Positions 11,107 through 20,420 of a DNA stretch of 33,401 nucleotides are shown piece after piece. The notes beneath the pieces were generated by a model, which was not told the DNA's origin, made no database searches, and was given only the letters and a program-made list of their open reading frames with translations. Position 1 is the stretch's first letter, and each line of letters starts with the position of its first letter. A program made the position numbers and the translations under genes. Source of the DNA: Isoetes engelmannii (Eukaryota > Streptophyta > Lycopodiopsida > Isoetales > Isoetaceae); NCBI GenBank assembly GCA_011763485.2, contig JAANSK020263716.1, forward strand, positions 1-33,401. Reading direction: 5' to 3'.

Positions 11107-13167
11107 TCAATGAGAAGATCTGGCAGCAGCATAAGAGCATTCTGCCCTTGCCGGAGATGGAGCTGGAGATGGCAAATACTCAAGCTTTTTAACCGGATCC
11201 TGGCCATGGAGGGAGCGCTTCAACCTCCGTAGCCAAATATCATAATCCACCGGATATGGCGTGCCAATCAGACTGTCAATATAATCTGCAAACGCTTTCA
11301 AAACAGGGGAAATTTCTCCGATTTGCTGCTGGATGCTCCGGTGAGCCCAAGCTTTTTCTCGCCATTGCATGGCGGATTCCATGCTATCGAATTGAGGCAT
11401 GGATCCGCCGGAAAGGAAGAACATTATGTAGATCAAGCTTTCGGCATCAGAAGCAGGGCATAATTTGCCCTCTTGCAGAGCGTAGGTTGAAGAATAGAGC
11501 GGAGATATGGCGGGACTGTCTCGATCTTCTAAAACAGCATGGCCCCATGAATTCAAGCAGTAAAATTTCTTCCCGTCGGAGGATCTGGCTTGAATTATAT
11601 GCTCAAGCCGCAGATCGCCGTGGTAGATATGGGCAGAATGGCAAATTTGAAGCGCAGATAAACAGTGGTAGCAGATTCGGAGAATTTCTCTGCTCGGAAA
11701 AATTCCGCCCCTTTCCATGAACTGGGCGATGGATTCGCCCAACGGATATGAAACTAGAACCGGAATTCCGCACCATGGATGGCTGCATCGGCTGCCGGAG
11801 CTCTGTTTTTTGCATTTTCCAGGATGGAGTAATCTGCCGGAAGAAATAATCTGTGGTATATGCCTGCTGCAAATTCCCCTGTTCTTCATGATATTCAAAA
11901 TTTTTGTCTGCCGCTGTACCTGATACCATGAATTCATATCTTCCCAGCATGGTTCTAGCTGCGATGGATGAGCTCCGACCTGTACCAACACGGATTTTCT
12001 TCCTTCATCCAGCGAAAATGCGCTGTACACCGGATTTTTTCCGTCGATTTTCTTATGAATCTGAAACCCTTTTTGTTGATCCCCGTCCTCTACCCAGAGA
12101 ATTGTTCCGGAATCAAATCCCAGCTTTTGAAATTTTCTTAGGGTTCTATTCCGCTGGTCGGATTCTGAATCTGCCCTTTCTAATTCTTCGATTTCTTCTT
12201 CGATTTCTCCGTGGATCCTTTGTGGGGTTTGGATATGGCGATTGGGGGTTCCGTTCTCCGGCATCTCTGCAAGCCTGCGCTCGATTTTTCTTCTGTGCAG
12301 CCTTGAATTATGGTCTGTGGCCATCTGCGCAAGAGATTTTGATGGAGGACCTTCGCATTGTTCTATGCAGTTGTAAATTGTTAGCAGAATTTGCATAGCT
12401 CCTAAATCCGACCAATTTGGATTGCCTAACGGGTTCCATATCTGTTCGATCTGAGAAACAGAAACTACAGAATGCCTTTGAATCCAATCTGAAGCAGATT
12501 CGTAGCACAAATCCGATTCAAGGTTCAGCTTCATCACATCTCCCTGCAATTTTAAAACTGCCCCATTTCTAGAATCAACAAAAACCACATAAACGGAATC
12601 ATTTCGAGCGGATTTGCCGCCGGAGTAAGCTCTGGAAACTAGAATATGAAGAGCATGAAACAGAGCCCTGCTAATCGTAGAAGGAAAAGGAACCGAATTT
12701 CCCTCTTGAATCTGTTCACCAATTTCGGCCTCAATATTTATGAAGGTAGCGACCTGCTCCCAGAGAATCAAATCCTTTTTGCCATGATCCATTACTAGAG
12801 CAACAGCGTTTGCTGCGGATTTTTTCTTGCTTGAGATTTTGGGTCTGGCAGATCCGACAACAACAAATGGCATTTCTTCTTCCGGATTCCAGAATGCTTC
12901 CCAGATTGAAACGGTGCTGGTATGAAGAAAATCTTCCACTGCTAAACCGATTTCTTCCTTTGAAGCTTCCGGATATGGCATCCTTAGAAGCTGTTGAAAC
13001 ACTACTCCTTCTAACGCATAATCCAGCTGCCGGATTTCTTCGCTCCGGAATGGAGCTCCAAAACTTGGCATCTCATTTTCCAACCAGATCTGCACCTCTG
13101 TGGTAAAAGCATCCACATCCTTGAACTTTGCCGAGAAATTTTTTAGCTCTGAGATTTTCACTGCCAT
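11107..13167 (-). CDS. CK1-like protein kinase-fold protein, probable pseudokinase
   Basis: An uninterrupted 686-codon frame. The first in-frame ATG (13167) has A at -3 and G at +4, and an in-frame TGA lies nine codons upstream, so this start is secure. Residues 1-300 form an unrecognised domain with a basic patch (SSKKKS, about 112-117). An acidic helix follows (about 321-337, EIEEEIEELERADSESD), then a kinase-like domain from about 350 to 655. The catalytic loop reads HGDLRLEHI (516-524): the Asp is kept, but the usual Lys and Asn are replaced. DFG is replaced by NSWG (539-542). SDAESL (573-578) and the end PVDYDIWLRRLKR (639-651) resemble the CK1 family's DLESL and PDYxYLxxLF blocks. A Pro/Ala-rich tail ends the protein. 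Metal binding is probably lost, so a scaffold or regulatory role is inferred. No introns are seen. Base composition is clearly less AT-rich than the flanks. The exact biological role is unknown. Confidence 0.85.
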   Translation of the reverse strand: MAVKISELKNFSAKFKDVDAFTTEVQIWLENEMPSFGAPFRSEEIRQLDYALEGVVFQQLLRMPYPEASKEEIGLAVEDFLHTSTVSIWEAFWNPEEEMPFVVVGSARPKISSKKKSAANAVALVMDHGKKDLILWEQVATFINIEAEIGEQIQEGNSVPFPSTISRALFHALHILVSRAYSGGKSARNDSVYVVFVDSRNGAVLKLQGDVMKLNLESDLCYESASDWIQRHSVVSVSQIEQIWNPLGNPNWSDLGAMQILLTIYNCIEQCEGPPSKSLAQMATDHNSRLHRRKIERRLAEMPENGTPNRHIQTPQRIHGEIEEEIEELERADSESDQRNRTLRKFQKLGFDSGTILWVEDGDQQKGFQIHKKIDGKNPVYSAFSLDEGRKSVLVQVGAHPSQLEPCWEDMNSWYQVQRQTKILNIMKNRGICSRHIPQIISSGRLLHPGKCKKQSSGSRCSHPWCGIPVLVSYPLGESIAQFMERGGIFPSREILRICYHCLSALQICHSAHIYHGDLRLEHIIQARSSDGKKFYCLNSWGHAVLEDRDSPAISPLYSSTYALQEGKLCPASDAESLIYIMFFLSGGSMPQFDSMESAMQWREKAWAHRSIQQQIGEISPVLKAFADYIDSLIGTPYPVDYDIWLRRLKRSLHGQDPVKKLEYLPSPAPSPARAECSYAAARSSH

Positions 13168-13180
13168 GATCAAAACACAA

Positions 13181-13192
13181 TCACAAAACCAT
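13181..13192 (-). promoter_or_regulatory. Minimal upstream ORF before the pseudokinase start
   Basis: ATG GTT TTG TGA (Met-Val-Leu-stop) lies 13 nt upstream of the main ATG on the minus strand. If the transcript starts upstream, this four-codon uORF could lower initiation at the main start. The transcription start site is unknown. Confidence 0.4.
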
Positions 13193-13194
13193 CA

Positions 13195-14914
13195 GATTTT
13201 GCCTATTCCTTACCGGATTTCATGTGTAAACAAAAACCCAAAATATATTCTACCCAATTCGATTCCATTATGGGTCCAAATCACAGAAAATGCTGCAGCT
13301 TTTACTCTGGAGAGTGTAGGTCCGGCATGAAATTTCTTAGCTTGATCCTATGTTTAGATGGGGACTGGAAACAGTTTAGTACAAAAAAATACAGGGAATC
13401 ATCCTCTGCTCAGTGGTTCCCACACAAATTTGGCTGCAAAAAACCTGTTGTACAATAGAATAGTGGCAAAAAGGCCCACCCTGTGATTTTTTTTCTCTCG
13501 GGATTGGCTATGGTTATGGCAATCAATCATTTGGAGCTTCCGTTCCGACTTAAAAACAGAGTAAATTGAAGCACTGTTTTGATCCGTTCTGATCGAACTA
13601 GTTATGAAGCTGGTTTTTTCAGGTGTACTAGAAACTATGAATTGAATTGCTCATAAAAGAGTTTTTTCGGTTTGTGACAGAGTACCTGCATAAGACAAAT
13701 CTTCGCTCTGCTGCATTTGCCCATTCTCTAATTCCAAAGCTTTCATCAATTTCTGTCCATTTCCTGCGCCATTTCATCCATTTCATGTTAGAAATCTATA
13801 AAAACCAAAAGACCCACCGCAGAAATCACATGCATATGCCCAGATTTTACACAGACAACGATCAATTTCTACAGAAAAGTTCTGCCGCTGCAGTTTTTTG
13901 GAGAGATCATCCACAATTCTTTGTTTTTTATGCCAATTTGAAGAAACAGAATTAAATCCAGTATGTAAATCTTTGTTCTTGGTAAGGTGGGTGGGTACCT
14001 GTAGAGAGAGTCTGTTTGTCCCTTTTTTGCCTGTGCAGTGGCATCTTAATCCTTGTCGGAATTAGTTACTCTGTCGAAAATTTATTTCTTCTGACAAATG
14101 GTGGCCCTGTTACATATTTTTTCCTCGATTTATCAAAGATCAGCGGAGCTCTTCATCCACAGCATTCATTCCGGCGATCATGTTGCACGAAACCCTCTGA
14201 TTCTTATCCAGACATTTTCTTCCATACTGCACTGCCCAAATTCCATGGAATTAACTAATCCTTTGAACCAGGAATCAATGCCGCATGCGATTTTATCACA
14301 TAAAACTAGATTTCTAATCTGGATCGAGCATGATCTGGCCCAAAAAGAGTGAATTTGTGTAGATGAGCAGCTCCAAATTTATGCCGATCTATTTCTGCTC
14401 CGTTATTTACAGAGCTGAGGTTTAGCATCCGTCGGACGAACAGAAAAAGCTGGATCCAGCAAAGCAAAATTGGACAGAGCGCTTCAAATCAGAACAAATT
14501 TACCTACCGCCGGAGACAAATCTGCATTTCTGATGCTTGAAGTGGTCGCATCCGCGCATAGATGAGATAGGCGGGTCTGTTAAGCATCATTCGCGACAAA
14601 ACAGAAGATTCAAAGCTCAGCATCAGCCTGATTCATCATCCACCAAAACCCAATTCATAAATCGAACAACCGGTCTTCACAGATTGGAGAAAAAGCTCGG
14701 TTGGATCGAAAAAACCTGCATCATTGCATCATCATCATGATAAGAGAAGTCATCGCTTTTGGTTGTATTATGTCGGATTGAATGGGGCGCTCAAGTCCGG
14801 CTAACAGGCCGTTATGTTGACTGCGCAGTAAGGATGACGGCTTGTCCTTTGATGCGGAAAATGCAAAGATTATTTGGAACTTTTTTGGGTGTTACATATT
14901 TGACCTTGAAAGGT
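13195..14914. other. 5' flank / probable promoter region of the pseudokinase gene
   Basis: About 1.7 kb without a recognisable gene or mobile element on either strand. It presumably holds the 5' UTR and promoter of the minus-strand gene. No strong TATA box can be assigned with confidence. Short plus-strand open frames here have no domain features and are not called. Confidence 0.45.
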
Positions 14915-14949
14915 GGGCCAGCCAGTGGCTGGTCCGGGCTGGCTGGCCC
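14915..14949. repeat. GC-rich inverted repeat (10-bp arms)
   Basis: GGGCCAGCCA (14915-14924) and TGGCTGGCCC (14940-14949) are perfect inverted repeats around a 15-nt loop that itself contains GGCTGG. It marks the start of the palindrome-rich block. Confidence 0.75.
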
Positions 14950-14991
14950 GTCCAGTCATGTCAGCAACCCCACTAGGACCTAACATGACAT

Positions 14992-15060
14992 ATGCAAGCA
15001 TAACAACAAAGATAGCCTATACATGTCACTTGGGATGCAAGCATATAACAACAAAGATAT
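14992..15060. repeat. Short tandem duplication, ~44-bp period
   Basis: ATGCAAGCATAACAACAAAG near 14993 recurs near 15036 as ATGCAAGCATATAACAACAA, forming two imperfect units. Confidence 0.6.
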
Positions 15061-15185
15061 ATGTTCCAATTTTTTCCACCTTTTTTAAACCATACACAAG
15101 GGTTCTTAACCTGCAGGTCCTCGCAGATCTTCAATCCTAACCGTTGACTTCAGATGCATTATTAGCCGTAATTCCCATCTACACT

Positions 15186-15313
15186 CTGATAAACAGGCTA
15201 CCAAACTGATAAACAGGCTACCAGACTGTTTATGATAAACAGTCTACCAAACTGTTTATGATAAACAGTCTACCAAACTGTTTATCATGATAAACAGTCT
15301 GCAGACTGATTAT
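15186..15313. repeat. Array of palindromic units (CTGTTTAT...ATAAACAG)
   Basis: Two 20-bp units (CTGATAAACAGGCTACCARA at 15186 and 15206) are followed by units of 26, 26 and 28 bp. Each of the last three starts with a perfect palindrome: CTGTTTATGATAAACAG at 15226-15242 and 15252-15268, and CTGTTTATCATGATAAACAG at 15278-15297. The linkers contain CTACCAAA or a variant. A degenerate CTGATTATCA unit ends the array. Every unit could form a hairpin. Confidence 0.85.
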
Positions 15314-15540
15314 CACACCACAATCTGATGAACAACTTACAAACACCCTGTTTCCCTTCGGAACCACAAGATATTTCCAGAAATCTTGTAAGGGCCTTAG
15401 TTTTTCTTGCCAAATAAAAGGAGAACTCCGTGCATGTGGTGCAAAAATTGCTCAATCTGCACACAACTTGTGATGAAAAAACTATTCGGATCTGCAAACA
15501 GCTTGTTGTGGAAGTGAAATCTGCTCAGACCTCTCGGTTA

Positions 15541-15642
15541 AAGGGGTCAAACCCCTGTCCTCTCCCATTACGGCGAAAACAAACGGGCTCGCCCATTAAT
15601 TTCAAATTGCCATAATTGGCTCGGACAGGGGTTTAACTCCTT
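15541..15642. mobile_element. Small inverted-repeat (MITE-like) element, copy 2
   Basis: AAGGGGTCAAACCCCTGTCC (15541-15560) and GGACAGGGGTTTAACTCCTT (15623-15642) are inverted repeats matching at 18 of 20. The 62-bp interior includes AAACGGGCTCGCC, the reverse complement of a block also present in copy 1 (1666-1771). The flanks GGTTA and GTAACC may extend the inverted repeat. Each end also contains its own short palindrome (GGGGTcaaACCCC). Confidence 0.7.
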
Positions 15643-15735
15643 CGTAACCCACAGGTTGGTCTCATCGCAAAATCTTGAGTGTCCAATTGAAGTCATTTAG
15701 ATTCCATAACTTTGTTGCGCGCCAATTTTGGTTGA

Positions 15736-15896
15736 TAATCAGCCCCGGTGATTCTATTTCCTGATAATCTGCTTCGATGCTCTGATAATATGCTTGGGGG
15801 CTCTGATAACCCTCATCTCTCGAAGATTACAACAAATAACCCTCTCAGCCTCTGGCCTCGAGGGTTATTAGCTGTAACCCTCCCGGGGAGGGTTAT
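15736..15896. repeat. GATAAT-rich segment with AACCCTC/GAGGGTT palindromes
   Basis: GATAAT or GATAAC recurs four times between 15735 and 15810. ATAACCCTC (15836-15844) pairs with GAGGGTTAT (15860-15868). TAACCCTCCC and GGGAGGGTTA (15875-15895) form a near-perfect 21-nt palindrome. It looks like another foldback unit of the palindrome block. Confidence 0.6.
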
Positions 15897-16199
15897 GCTC
15901 CTCTTCCAAGGCATGGTTGTGTGGATTTGATGTGTTCTTCAAAGAATCTTGCCTATAGCAATTACATAGTTTAGATATAATTTTGCAATCACAACTGCTG
16001 TTATGATTCACGAAATACTATTTCTATATTTTCGCTTATTAATGGAATGCAAAAACACATTGTACTAGTATCATGGAATTCAATTGAAACTGAATCGAAT
16101 TTTGACGTCCACGATGACCAGTTAATTTATGGACATTAGCGGACTCTTTGTGTGTTAGACTAAAGTCCTCCTTTTTTTGTTATCATGATTGGGGCAGGC

Positions 16200-16308
16200 T
16201 GATAACTAGTTATCAATACTAGAGGAGTGATGATAACTAGTTATCAGTACTGGAGGAGTACTGATAATTAATTATCAGTATTGGAGGAGTACTGATAATT
16301 AATTATCA
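16200..16308. repeat. Array of four 16-bp perfect palindromes at exact 31-bp spacing
   Basis: Perfect palindromes start at 16200, 16231, 16262 and 16293. The first two are TGATAACTAGTTATCA and the last two TGATAATTAATTATCA. Linkers are about 15 bp (ATACTAGAGGAGTGA, GTACTGGAGGAGTAC, GTATTGGAGGAGTAC). The central change CTAG to TTAA is symmetric in both arms, so each palindrome stays perfect despite the substitutions. Confidence 0.95.
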
Positions 16309-16333
16309 GTACTATTTATACGATCGATAAGGC

Positions 16334-16530
16334 GGTTATCAGACTTCGTCTCATCTGACAACCAAAAATGCGTGGCCTCGGTTGTATGTCCTCGGCCAGA
16401 TATTTGGCACGTAGGCCTCGGCCTGGCCTTTGGCCTTAGCAGGCCTCAGCCTACGTGCCAAATATCTTGCCTCGGACTTACAGCTTCGGTCACGCATTTT
16501 TGGTCATCAGACTTGGCTAGTCCGATAACC
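16334..16530. mobile_element. 197-bp foldback element
   Basis: The two halves are inverted copies of each other over about 85-90 bp. The ends are GGTTATCAGACT (16334) and AGTCCGATAACC (ending 16530). Matching inner blocks include CCAAAAATGCGTG (with CACGCATTTTTGG) and AGATATTTGGCACGTAGGC (with GCCTACGTGCCAAATATCT). The centre is GGCC-rich. No coding capacity and no clear target duplication. It follows the 31-bp palindrome array and shares the GTTATC end motif with it. Confidence 0.85.
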
Positions 16531-17176
16531 TTACCTTAGCATCGTCATTATTTTAAATACAAATACACAACCAGATGTTAGAATTGTTCGTTCATATACC
16601 TATCATGGACTCCAGCATACTCATCACTTGACATATGATAGCCTTTCGGTTGGTGATGATTTGATTTGGATTTCGCTTGGTGATGATTTGATTTGAAGAC
16701 CGAACTTTATTGTTGTAGACACCATAATGTATAAAATAACAACGTTTAGATGGCAATGCCATGGTTCGCAAATAGAGGGGGTTTCGCCCCGAAAAATTCG
16801 GCCATTCTTAAAACTATCCGATTAGATAAAAATTTCCCAGCGATTTTCTGGCTATTTTTTGCAAAAAAATACAAAGAAATTCGAAAAGTAGGCTTCAAAA
16901 GATCAGGAAATCTGGTAATATCAAATGTAGGGAGGCATTTTTCTCAGTTCGGTGGCCACTAAATTCGAGTCCTAGATGGCATAGTCCTCAAGAAAGTAAG
17001 GGCTTCCTTCATAATTATTTGGAATTATAAGAACATGGGTAAATCATATTTGAACAAACTAGAAAACATTTGTAGCCAGTGGACCGTACAATGCATTGGG
17101 AGTACAATATTATGTCGTTGAAATAATTTTTCTTTATGTCAAATTGCTGCCTTATCATAATGTTTTAATTAAGTGG
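16531..17176. other. Spacer with a 27-bp-period direct repeat
   Basis: TTGGTGATGATTTGATTTG occurs at 16650-16668 and 16677-16695. The rest, including a short open frame at 16750-16962 of unknown nature, has no recognisable gene. Confidence 0.45.
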
Positions 17177-17516
17177 AAGATGGTGGAGAGAACATGCATA
17201 ATAGGATAATCGGGTTGAAGAGATAGGAATCATGGTCAAAATTAAAGACTAATCGAAAGAGTCAACCAAGAGCTTGATCTAAGTTTGAAAGGTGGGCCTT
17301 CCATAAATTGCCAAGGTTTGGTGGCATATTTATATGGATTGTTGTTGCTATGAAAGAGACATCGATTTGGATTTTAGGTTTTGCTGGAGCATGTCAACTT
17401 TTGAACTACTTTTGTTTGGTTTCATCTGTAGCGTATATAGTGCTGGTTCTTGTTAATGTCCACTGCAGAATTTGATGTTGGAGATAGACTAGTTGGAGGG
17501 ATAAGAATAAGGATAA
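17177..17516 (+). mobile_element. LTR fragment (fossil)
   Basis: About 340 bp aligning, in the same orientation, with the first part of the LTR at 18487-19239. Shared blocks include GGTGGAGAGAACAT, AGATAGGAATCATGG and TGCTGGTTCTTGTTAATGTC. It is an old partial copy of the same LTR family. Confidence 0.75.
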
Positions 17517-18486
17517 TCCTTATTAGCAGTGGAATGGCATCAAACAACTTTGGATTAATATTATGACTTTCAACTTGTCAAAGATTGGTGTTGAATACTT
17601 GTTTAAAAATAATATATACAGATGTACTTATGAACCAGTACATAACATACAAGAGCTTTATCAATAATATTACATTAAAATATACATTCATTTTCTCACT
17701 TTGAGAGAAAAGAAAGAAATGCATCTAGAAAATCACACCTTGAGATTACTAAAACTGCATGAATACTCAATGACACTGCTAACTCGAAATGATATAAACT
17801 CTGTTCTAATTCACAAAAAGATAGTCAACAAAAATAGAGACAACCTGAGCTATTTTGGCCATGCCGATTTTTTTTTCTAGGTAAGGCCCGAGGGCTACGG
17901 CGTTATCTCCCTTAACACCCCCTGGTCCGAGGGTTTTCACTGGCTATGGCGATGGAAGATCTACAGGCAGAGTCTTGTCGTTTGCAGGATGGGTACCACT
18001 GGGAGCTAGAACAGAGTTTTTGTTTTTGGGAAAAGTTTTGGTTCTAGCTTGCGATTTTGAACATGAAGTCAATAGAAACCCACAGGTAAAGAATGATGTT
18101 GAATCAACGAAGGCATTTTTCAGCAAGTCTTGTGCCGCAAATGATGATCCTAGTGCAGAAATTTGCATTAAAGCCGAAAATGGAGTCTTGCAAATCCGAA
18201 AATAGAGTTTTTATTAAAGGAGAGACTTGCAAATCCAAAAACAGAATCTTGCATTAAAGTCGCAAACACAGCTTGCAGAGGAAGCAGATGCTTGCAAATC
18301 CGAACTATGAACAGATATGGTTTCTCTGATCATAACGTCCTATGAATACGAGTAATTTCTCATAAAATCCTAGGAAAATCCAGCTGCGCTGTGATAAAGT
18401 TTGAGCCAGTAGGCACTTACTAGCGGATAACTGATGTTGAAGGAACGGTGAAGATTTCATCTAATAGTGTAAACCTGAGGACGGGG
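17517..18486. other. Spacer between LTR copies, with CTTGCAAATCC repeats
   Basis: No gene recognised. CTTGCAAATCC recurs at about 18187, 18226 and 18291 in related contexts with TTGCATTAAAG, forming a degenerate short-period repeat. It may be LTR-element interior or unrelated inserted DNA. Confidence 0.4.
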
Positions 18487-19239
18487 TGATAAGGTGGAGA
18501 GAACATACATAATAGGATAATCGGCATAAAGAGATAGGAATCATGGTCAAAATTAAAGACTAATTGAAAGAGTCAACCAAGACCTTGTTCTAAGTTTGAA
18601 AGGCGCCCTTCTATAATTTTCCAAGGTTTGGTGGCGTATTTATATGGATTGTTGTTGCTATGAAACAGATATCAATTTGGATTTTAGGTTAAAGACTAAT
18701 TGACAGGCGGCCCTTCTATAATTTTTCAAGGTTTGGTGTCGTATTTATATGGATTTTTGTTGCTATAAAGAGACGTCGAATTGGATTTTAGGTTTTGCTA
18801 GAGCATGCCAGCTTTTGAGCTACTTTTGTTTGGTTTCATCTATAGGCTCTATAGAGCTGGTTCTTGTTAATGTCCAATGCCGAATTTGACGTTGGAGATA
18901 GATCTGTTGGAGGGATAAGAATAAAGATAATTGTTGGGGTGGTATATGAGTCCAATGTGGTGTGGGTCACTACTATGGTGTGTTGGAGTAATGTATACAT
19001 GGTCATATATGGGAAGCATATACATAGGTATATATGCACATGCACGTATGTAGTGGGAGAGGACTCTGTTCTATCCATCGGAGCAGAGAGAGAGAGAGAC
19101 AGTGCATCAAAGGAGATTCTTATTGATCTAGATATGGAGATTATGTTTCTTTGTGTTGTGCATTGCATAGATCTGGTAGATTGAAGCTTGGATTACTGGT
19201 TTTTCATCTTTCTTGGAGGTTGGAGTTTAGGCTCTAACA
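18487..19239 (+). mobile_element. LTR of a retrotransposon (probable Ty3/gypsy), fossil
   Basis: About 750 bp starting near TGATAAGGTGG and ending TCTAACA, directly before a primer-binding site. It contains TATA-like GTATTTATATGG and an internal tandem duplication of about 105-110 bp (around 18580-18795). The same family is present as a fragment at 17177-17516. Clear divergence between the two copies suggests an old element. Confidence 0.7.
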
Positions 19240-19242
19240 ATT

Positions 19243-19256
19243 TGGCGACCACAGTG
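19243..19256 (+). other. Retrotransposon primer-binding site
   Basis: TGGCGACCACAGTG starts 3 bp after the LTR end. It has the TGG start expected for pairing with a tRNA CCA end and resembles primer sites of plant Ty3/gypsy elements. Confidence 0.6.
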
Positions 19257-19701
19257 TTCGACAGACCATTATTTGACAATAATTTTCGTTGTAAGTTGAG
19301 TTGTTACCATTAATATTGGTGATCATTGGTAAAGAACGACACCATTGAGGAGCAATTCCTTGTGAGAAGGGGATTTTGTCGTAAATGATTTATGGGTCAT
19401 AATTTGACAAGGGGATCAGAGTTTTCTGCCCAAAAAAAGTAAGAAAGAGATAACACCAAACGCAATCATAACAAGAAGAGGTCCAATGACTCAAAATCTT
19501 GAGTCAAAATTGTCTCAAAATCCAATTTCGTTTTCAGATTTAGGAGTAGATGTGAGATCTAATCCTGATAATTGTGATTCCATTTACAGGTCTAGAAGGT
19601 AATACAATTTCGTTATTCAAATTGCAAGGAGATTCAATTTTGTTTTTACAATATCAAGAAGATCAAGAAGAGGCAGATATGGCTGTAATACCACCAACGG
19701 T

Positions 19702-20019
19702 ATGGATTTTCAAACAATGGGGATTCCAAATTTTGATGATCTGGTAGATCGGGATCATTTGAAGCATATAGTGAAGTTTGAGAGGTATTGCCAACAACGT
19801 AAGTTACCGGCTGGTGGTTATTTGCTTTGGTTTCAAAATTCTTTGCAAGATTCGATGGAAGAATGGGCACAAACTCAGCCAGATACCTTTACATATCCAG
19901 AATTGAAGGAAGCATTCGTTGCTCATTATCAAGAAGTTTATGGTAAGGATAAGACCATGGAAAGGTGGACCAATTTCTCACAAAAAGAGGATGAATCAAT
20001 AAGGGAGTATAATCATTAG
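19702..20019 (+). mobile_element. gag fragment of the LTR element, fossil
   Basis: The translated segment resembles the plant Retrotrans_gag domain, with an EEWAQ block and FTYPELKEAFVAHYQ followed by a WTNFSQKEDESIREY stretch. It lies about 460 bp downstream of the primer-binding site, in the right order and orientation for the LTR at 18487-19239. No protease, RT or integrase follows in this window, so the element is incomplete. Confidence 0.75.
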
Positions 20020-20420
20020 AGTTTTTTTGGGGTCCCATAAAATCTTAATAAAGGACTTCCAAAATTCCACCTCAGCTTTTTGAATCCTCCAATTAGAAGA
20101 GTCTTGTAGTTTATTGAATCCCAGTAATACGTGGCACCCAAACTCCCTTGCATTAAATCCAATGAATTAATAACAACGAATTTAGGAAAGAATCTTGATG
20201 ATACCACCAGAATCCTCGGCGCAATTAATTGGGCCCATTTCTCTTTCCCGCACCATCCATATTTCGGGAGAAATTTTATCGAGCTAGGTATAGCAGACCC
20301 TGTGCCAAAAGGGAAAAATGATTTAGGGATTCTTGGAATAAGGTCGTTTGTGCCACCAAAATTAAGATGTATTATAGGATTCCCGTTGTGATTTTTAATT
20401 CCCTTCCTTTTTACTTTCAG
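20020..20420. other. Unassigned segment after gag fragment
   Basis: No further retrotransposon domain is recognised. An 86-codon plus-strand open frame (20131-20391) has no known motif. The end is pyrimidine-rich (CCTTTTTACTTTCAG, ending 20420) and serves as a plausible splice acceptor for the next feature. Confidence 0.4.

Noticed and set aside
11256-12398. Plus-strand open frames of 154 and 164 codons
   Set aside because: They are antisense shadows of the pseudokinase gene with no domain features.
13168-13173. Longer start of the pseudokinase at TTG (13173)
   Set aside because: A nuclear plant gene would use ATG; the ATG at 13167 has a good context and follows an in-frame stop.
16200-16308. 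CRISPR-like regular array
   Set aside because: The repeats are perfect palindromes with nearly identical linkers, only four units, in plant nuclear DNA; no spacers or cas genes.
16750-16962. 70-codon plus-strand open frame (MAMPWFANRGG start)
   Set aside because: Composition is plausible for a peptide but no family is recognised and no splice or promoter context supports it.
18836-19184. Overlapping open frames of 110 and 106 codons
   Set aside because: They lie within the LTR on both strands and lack coding features.
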